Part shown: piece after piece, positions 7,956 to 16,389 of the stretch
How the letters are laid out: every line of letters starts with the position of its first letter
Position numbering within the stretch: the stretch's first letter is position 1
Source: Hungatella sp. UBA4396
GTDB taxonomy: Bacteria > Bacillota > Clostridia > Lachnospirales > Lachnospiraceae
Assembly: GCA_002389905.1 (NCBI GenBank)
Contig: DGRE01000025.1
Span: 1-64,000 of the forward strand
DNA length: 64,000 nt
Direction of reading: 5' to 3'
Notes under the pieces: model-generated
Seen by the model: only the letters and a program-made list of their open reading frames with translations
The model's database searches: none
What the model was told of the DNA's origin: nothing
Program-made: the position numbers and the translations under genes

Positions 7956-9982
7956 ATGCAATTTTCACCGAGACTTATTCAAATATTATTTTTGCTCATT
8001 AATACGGAAGAACATATCCCGGCGGCAACCCTTGCAAAGCATATTCAGAGCAGCAAAAGGACGGTTTTCCGTGAACTGAGCTATATAGACCGGCAGTTGG
8101 CCGCCTACGGGCTGATCCTGGATACGAGATCGAAAAAGGGGATCTGTATCATCGGAGAGGAAGCGGGAAAAAAGAGACTGTTGGATCGCCTGGAAAGGTC
8201 TGGAATCAAAGTTCCGCAAAACCGGGAAGAACGCTGCAATCAGTTGATCCAGGAGCTTTTGTGGCAGGAAGAGCCAAATAAGCTATACGCCTATGCAGCC
8301 AAGTTTCAGGTCAGTGATACGACTATCAGCAAAGACTTGGAAAGAGTAGAGCCCTGGTTTCAAAAGAACCACATCACGATTATAAAAAAAACAGGTGTAG
8401 GCATTTATCTGGAGTATGAAGAACCGGATTACCGCAAGGCCTGTATGAGATATATTTTTCAAAACATGGATGATCCTTTTTCCGTACTATGCGATCTGGC
8501 AGATGAAGACATCCCTCAAAAAGTATCTGCTTCTATACAGATGGCAGGCAGTGCCAAGCTAAACAACATGGCAAAAATCTCCTGTACGGACTTAATGATC
8601 TATTTCTGTATTATGATACATCGCATTCGAAGGGATCGGAGCATCCTCTCAGCAGTTCCTCTTACCAGAGAGGGCCGGCGGTCTTCGGATTTCAGCCTTG
8701 CAATCCGGCTGATAGAAGTTTTAAGCCAGATGTTCCAGCTTGAAATTTCGGAACCGGAGCTGACCCACTTATATATTTATCTAAAAGGGATAAAGCCCCA
8801 GCACATGAATGATGATATTTCAGAAAGCAGTTTTTACGACCTGGAATGCCTGATATTTCAAATGATACACCAGTACGATCAGGGGATCGCTTTTCAGCTA
8901 AAGCACGATGAAATTTTAATAAAGGGTCTGCTGGCACATCTGCGCCCTACGATTGTGCGGATACAATACGAAATCGGAATTCATAATCCATTCCAGGATG
9001 AAGTGATGTCCGAGTATCCGAGGTTTACCGAAAGACGGAAAATGCCGTCAGGGTGCTGGAAGACACCTTGGGATTAGAAGTACCGCCGGAAGAAACAGGG
9101 CTTTTGGCCCTGCATTTCGGAGGAGCGCAGGTGAGGCTTGGGAATCGGGAAAAGCTGATGAAAAAAATTGCCGTAGGAGTTATCTGCGCCAGCGGAATCG
9201 GTATTTCCACACTTATGGCCTCCAGAATATCCCAGGCATTTCATGGAAAAGTAAGGGTGAAAAGCCTGACTCTTGGAAATATAGCAAAAGGTATTCCTAA
9301 TGATATTGAACTGCTGGTGTCTTCTTTTGAGATTCCGGATGCAGCTTATGAATATCTGCGGGTAAACCCCATGCTGACGGAAGCAGATATTTCCGCTATC
9401 TCAGAGAGAATTGATTCCATAACAAAAATGCTGCCGGCCGGTCCGGATGAAGCATGTAAAGATATCTTTTCTAAAATTGATGAAATTGAGTTAATCAGCA
9501 AGGAAATCCGTTCTATTCTAAAGAGCTTGGATATATACCGGGTCCATTCTCCTATATCTTTTCAGGATATGGTTAGATTAGCAGCAGAAATTGCTGATGA
9601 AACGGAAGGCTTAAGCAATGTGATTTATGAGGATCTGATGAGGCGTGAGGCTTTATCCACTCAGGTAATACCGGAATTCCGGTTTACGTTACTGCATGCA
9701 AAGACAACGGGAGTCAGCAATTCCAAGTTCTTTATCATCTGTCCGGATACAGGCATATTTTCAGAACCTCATTTTATGGAGTCTGCTGTGGCTGTGGTTA
9801 TGCTCATTCCAAATGATGATCCCAGAGAAACGCTGGCAGTTTCAGTGATCAGCCATGCATTGTTTGAAAATGACATGTTTTTTGACGATATCAGGGCCGG
9901 GCGGAAAGAGCCGGTCAAAAAATATACGGAGAAGCTTTTAAGAACCTATCTTCAGGATAAAGTGAATGAAGTTGATAATTAG
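7956..9982 (+). pseudogene. MtlR/BglG-type PTS transcriptional regulator, frameshifted
   Basis: Two overlapping frames together encode one 675-residue regulator. The first piece (7956-9077) has N-terminal helix-turn-helix domains (about residues 5-160), PRD1 and most of PRD2. The second piece (from about 9020) completes PRD2 as EVYRKTENAVRVLEDTLGLE...ALHFGGA, then has an EIIB-like domain (ICASGIG cysteine motif) and a C-terminal EIIA domain with LLHAKT. The frames join cleanly if one base is restored near 9019-9020, between TAT-CC and GAG, giving YPEVYRKT. The piece lengths sum to an exact codon count with that base. It is a real disruption or a sequencing error. GGAAGG precedes ATG 7956. When intact it would control the operon by PTS-dependent phosphorylation. 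Confidence 0.88.
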
Positions 9983-10032
9983 TTTGAAGGTAATAAATTT
10001 TGGCCTGATTAAGGCGGTGGAGAGGAGACAGC

Positions 10033-10458
10033 ATGTTAAAAGAAATGCTGAAAAATAAAATTACGGTTATGGATCAGGCGGGGGGATGGCAGGAAGCCAT
10101 ACGCATTGCAGCGGGTCCGCTTTTGGAGGAACAGTTTATTCAGGGGGAATATGTAAACGCAATGATTAACAGTGTACAGGAAAACGGTCCTTACATTGTG
10201 ATCCTGCCTCAGATCGCAATTCCCCATGCCCGGCCGGAAAACGGGGTGTTGAAAACGGGGCTGTCCATGCTTAAGCTGTCAGATTGTGTGGTATTTCCGG
10301 GATCCATAGAAGTCCGGCTGCTGATTATACTGGCAGCCAAGGATTCTGACCGGCACATGGAGCTGATTTCTGAATTGGCAGATGTGTTGATGGAGGATGA
10401 TGTTGTTAATGGAATTCTGGCGTCAAAGGTCCCGGAAGAGATTATGGAGCTATTGTGA
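10033..10458 (+). CDS. PTS sugar transporter subunit IIA (mannitol/fructose type)
   Basis: This 141-residue cytoplasmic phosphocarrier has its active-site histidine at residue 65, in QIAIPHARPE, matching the xxPHA motif of EIIA domains of the fructose/mannitol class. It takes phosphate from HPr and passes it to the IIB domain of the transporter encoded two genes downstream. The start is preceded by GGAGAGGAG. Its stop overlaps the next gene's ATG by one base, showing translational coupling. No fused HPr or IIB domain is present. Confidence 0.88.
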   Translation: MLKEMLKNKITVMDQAGGWQEAIRIAAGPLLEEQFIQGEYVNAMINSVQENGPYIVILPQIAIPHARPENGVLKTGLSMLKLSDCVVFPGSIEVRLLIILAAKDSDRHMELISELADVLMEDDVVNGILASKVPEEIMELL

Positions 10459-11225
10459 TGGAGAAAAATAGATTTTCATTTCATGTAAATGGGCTGCTGG
10501 TTGAGGCAGAGTATTATGAAAAAAACATTGAGCAGATATTTATTCCGCTTCTGGCCGAGTTAAACCGCCGGTTTTTGCAGAAGGGGAGCAGATTGATCGT
10601 GTATCTGGCGGCGCCTCCCGGTACCGGTAAGACAACACTGGTTCAGTTTCTGGAGCATTTGTCCGGCTCCATCCGGGGCATGGCGGGAGTCCAGGCAATT
10701 GGACTGGATGGATTCCATTATTCCCAGGACTATTTAGATTCCCATGAAATAAAAAAAGACGGTAAGCTTGTTCTCATGAAGGATATTAAAGGTTCTCCGG
10801 AGACCTTTAATATAGAAAAAGTAAGGAAGGGTATTCATGCATTACGAAGAAGTGACGTAAAATGGCCAATTTACGACCGGACTCTGCATGATGTGGTGCC
10901 GGATGCGCTTCTGGTAACAAAGGATATTATTTTAATTGAGGGGAATTGGATTCTCCTTGATGAAGATGGGTGGAGAGAACTCATCTGTGATTCTGATTTT
11001 AGTATTTTTATTACTGCAGAAGAAAGGATGCTGAAGGAACGCCTGATTGCGCGCAAAATAACCGGCGGACTGACAGTCCGGCAGGCAGAGGATTTTTATG
11101 AAAGAAGTGACGGAAAAAATATCCGCCGTGCACTTTCTTCCCGGCTTAAGCCTGATCTACTGCTTCATCTGCAGGAAAACGGAGAATACACCGTAGAAGG
11201 AGATTGGAATGGAGAAAAATTATAG
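10458..11225 (+). CDS. P-loop nucleoside/sugar kinase-like protein (uridine kinase / phosphoribulokinase fold)
   Basis: This protein of about 255 residues has a Walker A motif LAAPPGTGKTTLVQFL about 45-60 residues in. GLDGFHYSQDYLDSHE and ILIEGNWILLDEDGW follow, as in the uridine kinase/pantothenate kinase-like family often called nucleoside/nucleotide kinase family protein. ATP-dependent phosphorylation of a small molecule is likely, but the substrate is not predictable; its place between PTS genes suggests a sugar or sugar derivative. The ATG at 10458 overlaps the IIA stop by one base (TGATG), and the gene overlaps the next by 17 bases. This tight packing supports a shared pathway. Confidence 0.75.
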   Translation: MEKNRFSFHVNGLLVEAEYYEKNIEQIFIPLLAELNRRFLQKGSRLIVYLAAPPGTGKTTLVQFLEHLSGSIRGMAGVQAIGLDGFHYSQDYLDSHEIKKDGKLVLMKDIKGSPETFNIEKVRKGIHALRRSDVKWPIYDRTLHDVVPDALLVTKDIILIEGNWILLDEDGWRELICDSDFSIFITAEERMLKERLIARKITGGLTVRQAEDFYERSDGKNIRRALSSRLKPDLLLHLQENGEYTVEGDWNGEKL

Positions 11226-12642
11226 GGCTAAATTACAGGCATTTGGGGGATTTTTAACAGGTATTGTTATTCCGAATATGGGTGCGTTTATTGCATGGGG
11301 GTTTTTAACAGCATTATTTATTCCAACAGGCTGGATTCCAAATGAAGCCTTCGGCAGCATGGTTTCACCGATGGTGATCTATTTGCTCCCTCTTCTTTTG
11401 GCATATTCCGGGGGCAAGCTGGCAGGCGGAGAAAGGGGCGCAATTGTGGGGACCATCGGCACTTTCGGATTGATTGTGGGTTCGGACATTCCCATGTTTT
11501 TAGGAGCCATGATTATGGGACCTTTCAGTGCCTGGGTAATCAAGAAATTTGACAAAATGATCGATGGAAAGATACCGGTGGGCTTTGAGATGGTAATAAA
11601 CAATTTTTCTCTTGGTCTTATCGGACTGGCACTGAGTCTGGCCTCCTATGGACTGATCGGGCCGGTAATCCAGCAGGCGAATAACGGGATTACCGTCATG
11701 ATCGAGGGATTGGTGAAAACCGGATTTTTACCTTTGTTATCCCTGATTAATGAACCGGCCAAGGTGCTGTTTTTGAATAATGTGATTGACCAGGGAATCT
11801 ATTACCCTCTTGGCATGCAGGATGCGCTGAAAGCGGGGAAATCCATTTACTTCATGGTTGCGTCAAATCCAGGCTCCGGCCTTGGACTGCTGCTGGCATA
11901 CACCATGTTTGGAAAAGGGGCATCAAAAAAGACGGCTCCAGGTGCGATTATTATCCACTTTTTAGGCGGTATCCATGAGATTTATTTTCCTTATGTATTG
12001 ATGAAACCAATTCTTATTATCAGTATGATTTTAGGAGGAGGGACAGGAACTTTAATTTTCAGCCTGTTCGGTGTGGGATTAACAGCAGGGCCCAGTCCAG
12101 GTTCTATTTTCTCCTATCTGATGCTGACCCCCAAGGGAAATTTCCTGGGTGTAATTGCCGGAGTTTTGGGGGCAACCCTGGTAAGCTTTGTGGTAAGTTC
12201 ACTGATACTGAAAAATTCCAAGACGGAAAGTGAAGATGACCTGGAAGAATCCATTGAAAAATCCAGGAATATGAAGGCAGAGGGAAAAGCAGTTCTATCC
12301 TCAAAACTGGGGGCTTTTGCACCTCAAGGGGAAATCCCTGAGAAAAAAATCCGTTATGTTGCTTTCGCATGCGACGCAGGGCTTGGGAGCAGTGCAATGG
12401 GAGCAAATGCTTTCAAAAAGAGGCTGGAAAAGCAATTCCTAGATGTGGAAGTAGGTAACTACGCCATTGAAAAAGTGCCGGAAACAGTTGACGTGATTGT
12501 GACTCATAAGAGCCTTGAAAAAAGATCCAGGATGGCCTGGCCGGATAAAAGAATTGTCACCATAGAAAATTTTATGAAAGATGAGCAAATTGAGAGCTTA
12601 CTGGAAGAAATTCAGAAACAGAACAATAAGGAGCATAAATGA
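11209..12642 (+). CDS. mtlA: PTS mannitol-type transporter subunit IICB
   Basis: This 477-residue membrane permease-phosphotransferase is the same size as Bacillus-type MtlA IICB. The N-terminal IIC domain has multiple spans and the substrate-site motif LGGIHEIYFPYVLMKP around residues 252-267. A polar linker (about 345-380) leads to the IIB domain, where FACDAGLGSSAMGA holds the phosphocysteine at residue 388. It imports and phosphorylates a hexitol or related sugar using the IIA encoded upstream. Because the next gene is a sorbose-1-phosphate reductase homologue rather than mannitol-1-phosphate dehydrogenase, the true sugar may not be mannitol. The gene overlaps both neighbours. Confidence 0.85.
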   Translation: MEKNYRAKLQAFGGFLTGIVIPNMGAFIAWGFLTALFIPTGWIPNEAFGSMVSPMVIYLLPLLLAYSGGKLAGGERGAIVGTIGTFGLIVGSDIPMFLGAMIMGPFSAWVIKKFDKMIDGKIPVGFEMVINNFSLGLIGLALSLASYGLIGPVIQQANNGITVMIEGLVKTGFLPLLSLINEPAKVLFLNNVIDQGIYYPLGMQDALKAGKSIYFMVASNPGSGLGLLLAYTMFGKGASKKTAPGAIIIHFLGGIHEIYFPYVLMKPILIISMILGGGTGTLIFSLFGVGLTAGPSPGSIFSYLMLTPKGNFLGVIAGVLGATLVSFVVSSLILKNSKTESEDDLEESIEKSRNMKAEGKAVLSSKLGAFAPQGEIPEKKIRYVAFACDAGLGSSAMGANAFKKRLEKQFLDVEVGNYAIEKVPETVDVIVTHKSLEKRSRMAWPDKRIVTIENFMKDEQIESLLEEIQKQNNKEHK

Positions 12643-13895
12643 AGACAAGAGCAGCAGTATTAGCAGGTAAAAAGAAGGTTATGATCAGGGAATTTGAACT
12701 GCCTCCCATCACAGAAGATGAGCTTTTAGTAAAAATCATATCCAACAGCAAATGCCTGTCTACTTATAAAGCAGCAATCCGGGGAGAAGAACATAAAAGA
12801 GTGCCGGCTGATGTGGCCGAGCACCCGGTAATCACCGGACATGAATTTGCCGGTATCATAGAAGAGGTGGGGAAAAATTTAAAAGGGCGGTATCAGGCAG
12901 GACAGAAATTTGTCCTGCAGCCGGCCATGGGGCTGGAATCCGGCTATTCGGCAGGGTACAGTTATGAATACTTTGGCGGAAATGCCACCTATTGTATTAT
13001 TCCCAAAATCGCCATTGATTTGGGCTGTGTGCTGCCTTATCATGGAACTTATTTTGCCGACGCCTCTCTGGCAGAGCCTATGTCCTGCATTATCGGAGCT
13101 TTTCATGCCAGTTATCATACCACACCTTATGTTTATGAGCATCAGATGGGAATCAAGCCAGGCGGCAGGATGGCGCTTTTAGGCTGTGCGGGACCAATGG
13201 GACTGGGAGCCATTGAGTATGCCATAAACGGGCCTGTGAATCCCTCCCTGGTTGTGGTGGTGGATATTGACCGAGAACGCCTTAAAAGGGCTTCTGAGCT
13301 GGTTACGGCAGAAGATGCAAAAGCCAAGGGAATTACACTTCAGTATTTGAATACCTCCGGACAGGATGGGGCGGCTGTTTTACTGGCCCTCACAAAAGGC
13401 CAAGGATATGATGATGTCTTTGTTTTTGCAGCCGTTTCTGGTCTGATGGAGCTTGGCGACGATATTTTAGGCAATGACGGCTGTTTCAATTTCTTTGCAG
13501 GTCCTACGGATAACAGGTTTAAGGTTCCCTTTAATTTCTATAACGTGCATTATGAAAGCACCCATCTAGTAGGCACCTCAGGGGGGTCTACCGGCGACAT
13601 GCTGGAGTCCCTTGAACTGTCCTCCTGCGGGAAAATCAATCCCTCTTTTATGGTAACCCATATCGGGGGACTGGATGCGGTGCCGGAAACCATTTTGAAT
13701 CTGCCGGATATTCCCGGTGGAAAGAAGCTGATTTATCCTCATATTGAGATGGAACTGATGGCCATTGCAGACTTCGAGAGCCTGGGAAAAGAAGATCCGC
13801 TGTTTCGCGGGCTGGCGGAAATATGCAGGAGGAACCGGAATGTATGGTGCGAGGAAGCAGAAAGATATTTGATGGAATATAAGCAGATTATTTGA
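12639..13895 (+). CDS. Zinc-type alcohol dehydrogenase, L-sorbose-1-phosphate reductase-like
   Basis: This medium-chain dehydrogenase of 418 residues has N-terminal catalytic-fold features: CLSTYKAA, the zinc-site segment ITGHEFAGII, and LAEPMSCIIGAF. The nucleotide-binding segment is ALLGCAGPMGLGAIEYA. DDVFVFAAVSGL, GCFNFFAGPTD and HLVGTSGGSTGDM closely resemble the enterobacterial SorE protein as I remember it. SorE reduces L-sorbose 1-phosphate to glucitol 6-phosphate with NAD(P)H. The ATG overlaps the IICB stop (ATGA) behind AAGGAG. It probably interconverts the phosphorylated product of the PTS. No glucitol-6-phosphate dehydrogenase is present in the window, so the pathway is incomplete here or differs from sorbose use. 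Confidence 0.75.
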   Translation: MKTRAAVLAGKKKVMIREFELPPITEDELLVKIISNSKCLSTYKAAIRGEEHKRVPADVAEHPVITGHEFAGIIEEVGKNLKGRYQAGQKFVLQPAMGLESGYSAGYSYEYFGGNATYCIIPKIAIDLGCVLPYHGTYFADASLAEPMSCIIGAFHASYHTTPYVYEHQMGIKPGGRMALLGCAGPMGLGAIEYAINGPVNPSLVVVVDIDRERLKRASELVTAEDAKAKGITLQYLNTSGQDGAAVLLALTKGQGYDDVFVFAAVSGLMELGDDILGNDGCFNFFAGPTDNRFKVPFNFYNVHYESTHLVGTSGGSTGDMLESLELSSCGKINPSFMVTHIGGLDAVPETILNLPDIPGGKKLIYPHIEMELMAIADFESLGKEDPLFRGLAEICRRNRNVWCEEAERYLMEYKQII

Positions 13896-13931
13896 AGCAA
13901 AAACATTTTTTACTTTTGAAATTGGTTTTTA

Positions 13932-13960
13932 TTGACATGGAAAAGCTTATCAGGCATACT
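13932..13960 (+). promoter_or_regulatory. Putative promoter of IIA-Glc gene
   Basis: Perfect TTGACA at 13932-13937 and CATACT at 13955-13960 with 17-nt spacing. This suggests the gene can be expressed independently of the upstream operon. Confidence 0.6.
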
Positions 13961-14021
13961 ATTCCCATGCAGAGAATTTTCTGTAAAGAAATTCAGGCAG
14001 CAAAAGAAGGGAGAAAGCCAT

Positions 14022-14516
14022 ATGTTTCAATCATTGAAAAAGATGTTCAGCGGAGGAAATGAAGAAAAGGGACAAAAGATATTAGCTCCTGTAGAAGGAA
14101 CTGTCATTCCTCTCAGTCAGGTCAATGATCCTGCTTTCAGCCAGGAAATACTTGGAAAAGGGATTGCCATTGTTCCTGCAAAGGGACGGGTTGTGGCTCC
14201 TGCCGATGGTGTGCTTACAGTTGTGTTTGAGACAAAGCATGCGGTCAGCGTCACGACGGACAAGGGCGCTGAAATCATAATCCATGTGGGACTGGATACA
14301 GTCAGCTTAAATGGAGAACATTATACTTCCTATAAAAATCAGGGAGATCATGTAAAAACGGGAGACCTGCTTCTGGAATTTGATGTGGAAGCCATTAAAA
14401 GTGCCGGATACGAAGTAGTCACTCCGGTCATCATCTGCAATCATCAGGAGTTCCCGGATATGGTATGTCATACTGGGAAGGACGTAAAAGAACTGGATGT
14501 GGTTATTGAACTGTAA
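14022..14516 (+). CDS. crr: PTS glucose-type subunit IIA (free-standing)
   Basis: This 164-residue EIIA-Glc-type phosphocarrier reads KILAPVEGTVIPLSQVNDPAFS near its start, has GKGIAIVPAKGRVVAPADG, and places the active-site histidine at residue 88 in IIIHVGLDTV. It accepts phosphate from HPr and can serve IICB transporters that lack their own IIA, or act in regulation. ATG 14022 is behind AGAAGGGAG with an 8-base gap. A longer frame from 13932 runs through the promoter and lacks a site. It ends at a bidirectional-looking terminator shared with lrgB. Confidence 0.88.
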   Translation: MFQSLKKMFSGGNEEKGQKILAPVEGTVIPLSQVNDPAFSQEILGKGIAIVPAKGRVVAPADGVLTVVFETKHAVSVTTDKGAEIIIHVGLDTVSLNGEHYTSYKNQGDHVKTGDLLLEFDVEAIKSAGYEVVTPVIICNHQEFPDMVCHTGKDVKELDVVIEL

Positions 14517-14528
14517 TACTTATAAAGC

Positions 14529-14556
14529 AAAAAAGAGATCTCAGGATCTCTTTTTT
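14529..14556. terminator. Bidirectional terminator between crr and lrgB
   Basis: AAAAGAGATC-TCAG-GATCTCTTTT is a perfect 10-bp stem with A/T-rich flanks on both sides. It would give a T-run in either direction for these convergent genes. Confidence 0.82.
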
Positions 14557-14576
14557 AATGCCCTGTCATGTTGTTT

Positions 14577-15269
14577 TCAAATAAAATTAGCAAAAATAGA
14601 GGCAAACACAACGGTGCAAAGCCCGGAGGTTGCAATGGCAAGACCGCTCATAGCGCCTTCAATTTCTCCTATTTCCATGGCTTTGGCGGTTCCCATGGCA
14701 TGGGCAGAGGCACCGATGGCAAGGCCCCTGGCAACCGGTTCTGTGATTTTAAATATCCGGCATACAGTCTCTGCAATAATACTTCCCTGAATTCCCGTAA
14801 CAACGATGCTTGCAACTGTGATGGTCACAAACCCCTTCATTTCCTCTGTTATTCCCATGGCAATGGCTGTAGTGATGGATTTAGGCAGAAATGTAACGTA
14901 TTCCTGATGATTGAGGCCAAAGATGAGGGACAGCAAGAGCACTGTGACCATGGTGGTAAGAACACCTGTCAGAGTTCCTGCCGCAATGGCTCCGGAGTGC
15001 TTTTTAAGCAGCTCAAACTGGCGGTAAAGGGGAACGGCCAGAGAGACGGTGGCAGGAGTGAGGAGATAACTGATATATCTGGCGCTGACAAGATAAGAAC
15101 TGTAATCGATACGAAATACAGATAAAAACACCATCACAATGGCAATGGATATCAAAAGAGGATTGAATACAGGAAGTTTTAACCGCTTTTTGATGCGAAG
15201 CCCCAGTTCATATCCCAAAAGACTAATCACTGCTCCAAAGAACAGGAAATCACCTGCCGTACTGTTCAT
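14577..15269 (-). CDS. lrgB: LrgB family antiholin-like membrane protein
   Basis: This 230-residue polytopic protein of the LrgB/CidB family contains KRLKLPVFNPLLISIA, YLLTPATVSLAVPLYRQFE and the conserved ITTAIAMGI and AIGASAHAMGTAKAMEIGE stretches. It acts at the membrane with LrgA in holin/antiholin-like control of murein hydrolase activity, or in export of small metabolites such as pyruvate in some Firmicutes. Its ATG overlaps the end of the upstream lrgA gene by four bases, so the two are translated together. It is the terminal gene of a two-gene operon. Confidence 0.92.
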   Translation of the reverse strand: MNSTAGDFLFFGAVISLLGYELGLRIKKRLKLPVFNPLLISIAIVMVFLSVFRIDYSSYLVSARYISYLLTPATVSLAVPLYRQFELLKKHSGAIAAGTLTGVLTTMVTVLLLSLIFGLNHQEYVTFLPKSITTAIAMGITEEMKGFVTITVASIVVTGIQGSIIAETVCRIFKITEPVARGLAIGASAHAMGTAKAMEIGEIEGAMSGLAIATSGLCTVVFASIFANFI

Positions 15270-15628
15270 GATTGTTTCTCCTTTCTCTGTTTCCTCATAA
15301 ATAACTGGGTCACTTTTCCGGTCAGGATCATGACCACCACTGTGGAAAACAAGTTAATGACCAGAAATGGAACCAGAATAGGGCGGAGGGAATCCCAGGA
15401 ATCCAGAAGCCCTACAGCGGCCGGAATGAACATGACAGGCATAATTTCTATGAGGAATGTGCTGGTCTCTTCAACGGCTTCCAAAGGAATGAACTTTGTG
15501 CCTAAGCCGATCAGCATAAGCACCAGCCCGTAAATGCTTGCGGGGATTGGAAGAGGAATAGCCAGACGCATGATTTCACCTATCAGGGAAATGAAAAGAA
15601 TGATGCTGAATTGACGTATGTATTTCAT
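15266..15628 (-). CDS. lrgA: LrgA/CidA family holin-like protein
   Basis: This 120-residue protein has four predicted membrane spans and the family motif IPLPIPASIYGLVLMLIGL. LPVMFIPAAVGLLDSWD (here IMPVMFIPAAVGLLDSW) and a basic C-terminus MRKQRKEKQS follow. It partners with LrgB. AGGAGG precedes the start on the minus strand, and a good sigma-A promoter lies about 45 bases upstream. No LytSR-type regulator gene is adjacent, unlike the arrangement in staphylococci and bacilli. Confidence 0.9.
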   Translation of the reverse strand: MKYIRQFSIILFISLIGEIMRLAIPLPIPASIYGLVLMLIGLGTKFIPLEAVEETSTFLIEIMPVMFIPAAVGLLDSWDSLRPILVPFLVINLFSTVVVMILTGKVTQLFMRKQRKEKQS

Positions 15629-15670
15629 CGCAAAGCCTCCTGCTGTTTTATCTGTGTTTTACTGAAACCC

Positions 15671-15699
15671 ATCCTAAACTTAATTTTAAGACTTGTCAA
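15671..15699 (-). promoter_or_regulatory. Promoter of lrgAB
   Basis: On the minus strand TTGACA (15699-15694) and TAGGAT (15676-15671) are separated by 17 nt, upstream of lrgA. Confidence 0.65.
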
Positions 15700-15753
15700 T
15701 TCTTTTGTGAAACCGTTTTTTTAATATTGGAATTTTCCGGATAAGGAAGTATA

Positions 15754-16168
15754 ATGGCATTATTAAATAAAAAGGAGCTGAACGGTATAATGTCTGGAAT
15801 CGAATTTGAGTTCCTGTATTTTTTGCAGTCCTTACATACCCCATGGCTCGATCTGTTCATGAAGACGGTAACCAGCCTGGGAGATCATGGGTTTATCTGG
15901 ATTGTAATTGGAATCGGACTGCTGTGTATAAAAAAGACAAGAATGACAGGTCTGTGCGTACTTCTTTCCCTGGCAGCAGGCTATTTGATGGGAAATATAT
16001 TTCTGAAAAACTTCATTGCCAGAGACAGGCCCAGCTGGCTGGATGACAGCCTTCTCCAGAATGTACTTATTTGTTCATTTTCCCACGGATATTTTAGGAG
16101 GCATGGTTTTGGGCACTCTCATTGCTTTCCTTGTCCATTGGGCAGTGGAGAGTAGAAGGACCGGCTGA
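15754..16168 (+). pseudogene. PAP2 family phosphatase, internal deletion with frameshift
   Basis: The first frame encodes an N-terminal PAP2-type membrane protein with the first active-site motif KNFIARDRP (KX6RP), and runs to a stop at 16155 in meaningless sequence. A second frame, from about 16055 to 16168, encodes SRMYLFVHFPTDILGG, which fits the third motif SRX5HX3D, followed by a final membrane span. The middle of the protein, including the PSGH motif, is absent. The two halves meet near 16051-16057 out of frame. This is best explained by a deletion of roughly 50-60 codons. The start is either 15754 behind AAGGAAG or ATG 15790. The product would be inactive as a phosphatase. Confidence 0.8.
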
Positions 16169-16176
16169 AAAAATGC

Positions 16177-16204
16177 TTGATTTCTTGTGAAACTGTGTTA
16201 TACT
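16177..16204 (+). promoter_or_regulatory. Putative promoter of folT transcript
   Basis: TTGATT at 16177-16182 and TATACT at 16199-16204 with 16-nt spacing, about 30 bases before the riboswitch. Confidence 0.6.
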
Positions 16205-16234
16205 GAGGGCGTTACAAAAAACAAAATACATTAA

Positions 16235-16330
16235 GCAGAGTAGACTTGTGTGCGTTAAGTGCCGGCTGAACAGGGAGTTGTCAGCTGGACGAAAAGATTT
16301 TCTTGCGGTACACGAGTCGCATCCCGCTGC
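16235..16330 (+). promoter_or_regulatory. Tetrahydrofolate (THF-I) riboswitch
   Basis: The leader carries the THF-I core in order: GAGTAGA, GCGTTAAGTG, GGGAGTTG, GACGAAAAG, CTTGCGGT and GCATCCCGCT. P1 is formed by GCAG and CTGC, P2 by CTTGTGT with ACACGAG, and P3 by CCGGCTGA with TCAGCTGG. GGGA can pair with TCCC for the known pseudoknot. It precedes a folate transporter gene, the classic target. TCTGC at 16370-16374, next to the ribosome site at 16375-16382, could pair with GCAGA of P1. That would suggest translational control, but this last step is inference. Confidence 0.92.
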
Positions 16331-16389
16331 ATCAGAAGATAGGCATTTTATCTCCGTTGTAGTATGAGGTCTGCAAAGGAGGTTTTTTT

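Noticed and set aside
14568..15125. Plus-strand frames opposite lrgB
   Set aside because: They are shadows of the clearly recognised LrgB protein and have no start signals.
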